A DNA stretch of 22,697 nucleotides from an uncultured Clostridia bacterium (GTDB lineage Bacteria; Bacillota; Clostridia; Christensenellales; Pumilibacteraceae): positions 1-22,697 of the forward strand of contig CANQUR010000008.1 of the NCBI GenBank assembly GCA_947627075.1. The letters run 5' to 3'. The notes below the pieces were generated by a model. The model was not told where the DNA came from and did not search any database. It was given only the letters and a program-made list of their open reading frames with translations. Shown here in pieces: positions 22,634 to 22,697 of the stretch (positions within the stretch are counted from its first letter, which is position 1; every line of letters begins with the position of its first letter). The translations under genes and the position numbers were made by a program.

Positions 22634-22697
22634 ATGAAGAGGAAATTGTTTATTTGCATGTTAATTGTTGTTTGCTGTATAGTCACAGCAGGACTAT
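22634..22697 (+). CDS. Second BspA-like LRR gene, only the start is in the window
   Basis: The first 21 codons (MKRKLFICMLIVVCCIVTAG) match the start of the gene at 18954 with one Ala-to-Val change, covering the signal/anchor segment. The rest lies outside. Whether its repeat array equals that of the first copy cannot be seen here. Confidence 0.85.
   Translation, partial: MKRKLFICMLIVVCCIVTAGL

Larger units (their letters stand above)
21713..22697 (+). repeat. Tandem duplication, unit 2 (runs off the window)
   Basis: Repeats 18032 onward at an offset of 3,681 bp (3,680 after 22619 because of one A fewer). Contains the protease tail, the TAG-split gene and the start of a second LRR gene. Confidence 0.95.

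Overview
The window looks like a chromosomal segment of an uncultured low-to-mid GC Clostridia/Firmicutes bacterium, probably gut-associated. The reasons are strong GGAGG ribosome binding sites, sigma-A-type promoters, a Firmicutes-type RecD2, an EFR1 flavodoxin-ferredoxin, a DtxR/MntR-like regulator, zinc-ribbon membrane proteins and BspA-like leucine-rich repeats. The genetic code appears standard: TAA, TAG and TGA all end clear genes.

Region 1 (1-6960) is a tight housekeeping operon on the + strand: metK (5' end outside the window), recD2, a small GNAT-like gene, glnS and an unusually short alaS. The genes overlap or lie about 10 bases apart, and a hairpin ends the operon. Region 2 (6960-9780) holds single genes: a zinc-ribbon membrane protein, a short DtxR-family regulator, a lipoprotein and an EFR1 ferredoxin. 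Region 3 (9784-11663) is a small module of two near-duplicate PH-domain membrane proteins, divergent from an XRE regulator. A consensus promoter and a palindromic operator candidate lie between them, and 77-bp direct repeats flank the module. Region 4 (11750-14480, mostly - strand) carries a GNAT/3-methyladenine glycosylase fusion and then decaying small genes: an in-frame TGA, a frameshift, a short repeated fragment of a zinc-ribbon gene and a short orphan ORF.

Region 5 (14485 to the end) is the most interesting part. One promoter appears to drive a collinear set. It consists of a helical 198-aa protein, a 207-aa protein with the look of a Snf7/ESCRT-III subunit, a Vps4-like AAA ATPase with an N-terminal three-helix (MIT-like) domain, and a trypsin-like protease without a signal peptide that also begins with an MIT-like helical domain. 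After these come a soluble-domain/membrane-anchor gene split by an in-frame TAG and a 901-aa BspA-like LRR surface protein. The last two genes sit in a 3,681-bp tandem duplication, whose second copy runs off the window.

My reading, by eye and without searches, is a bacterial ESCRT-like membrane-remodelling or defence cassette coupled to proteolysis. Its variable, recently expanded surface-exposed LRR module may act as sensor or effector. The catalytic motifs are directly visible. The ESCRT-III and MIT assignments are inferences that structure prediction could confirm or refute.
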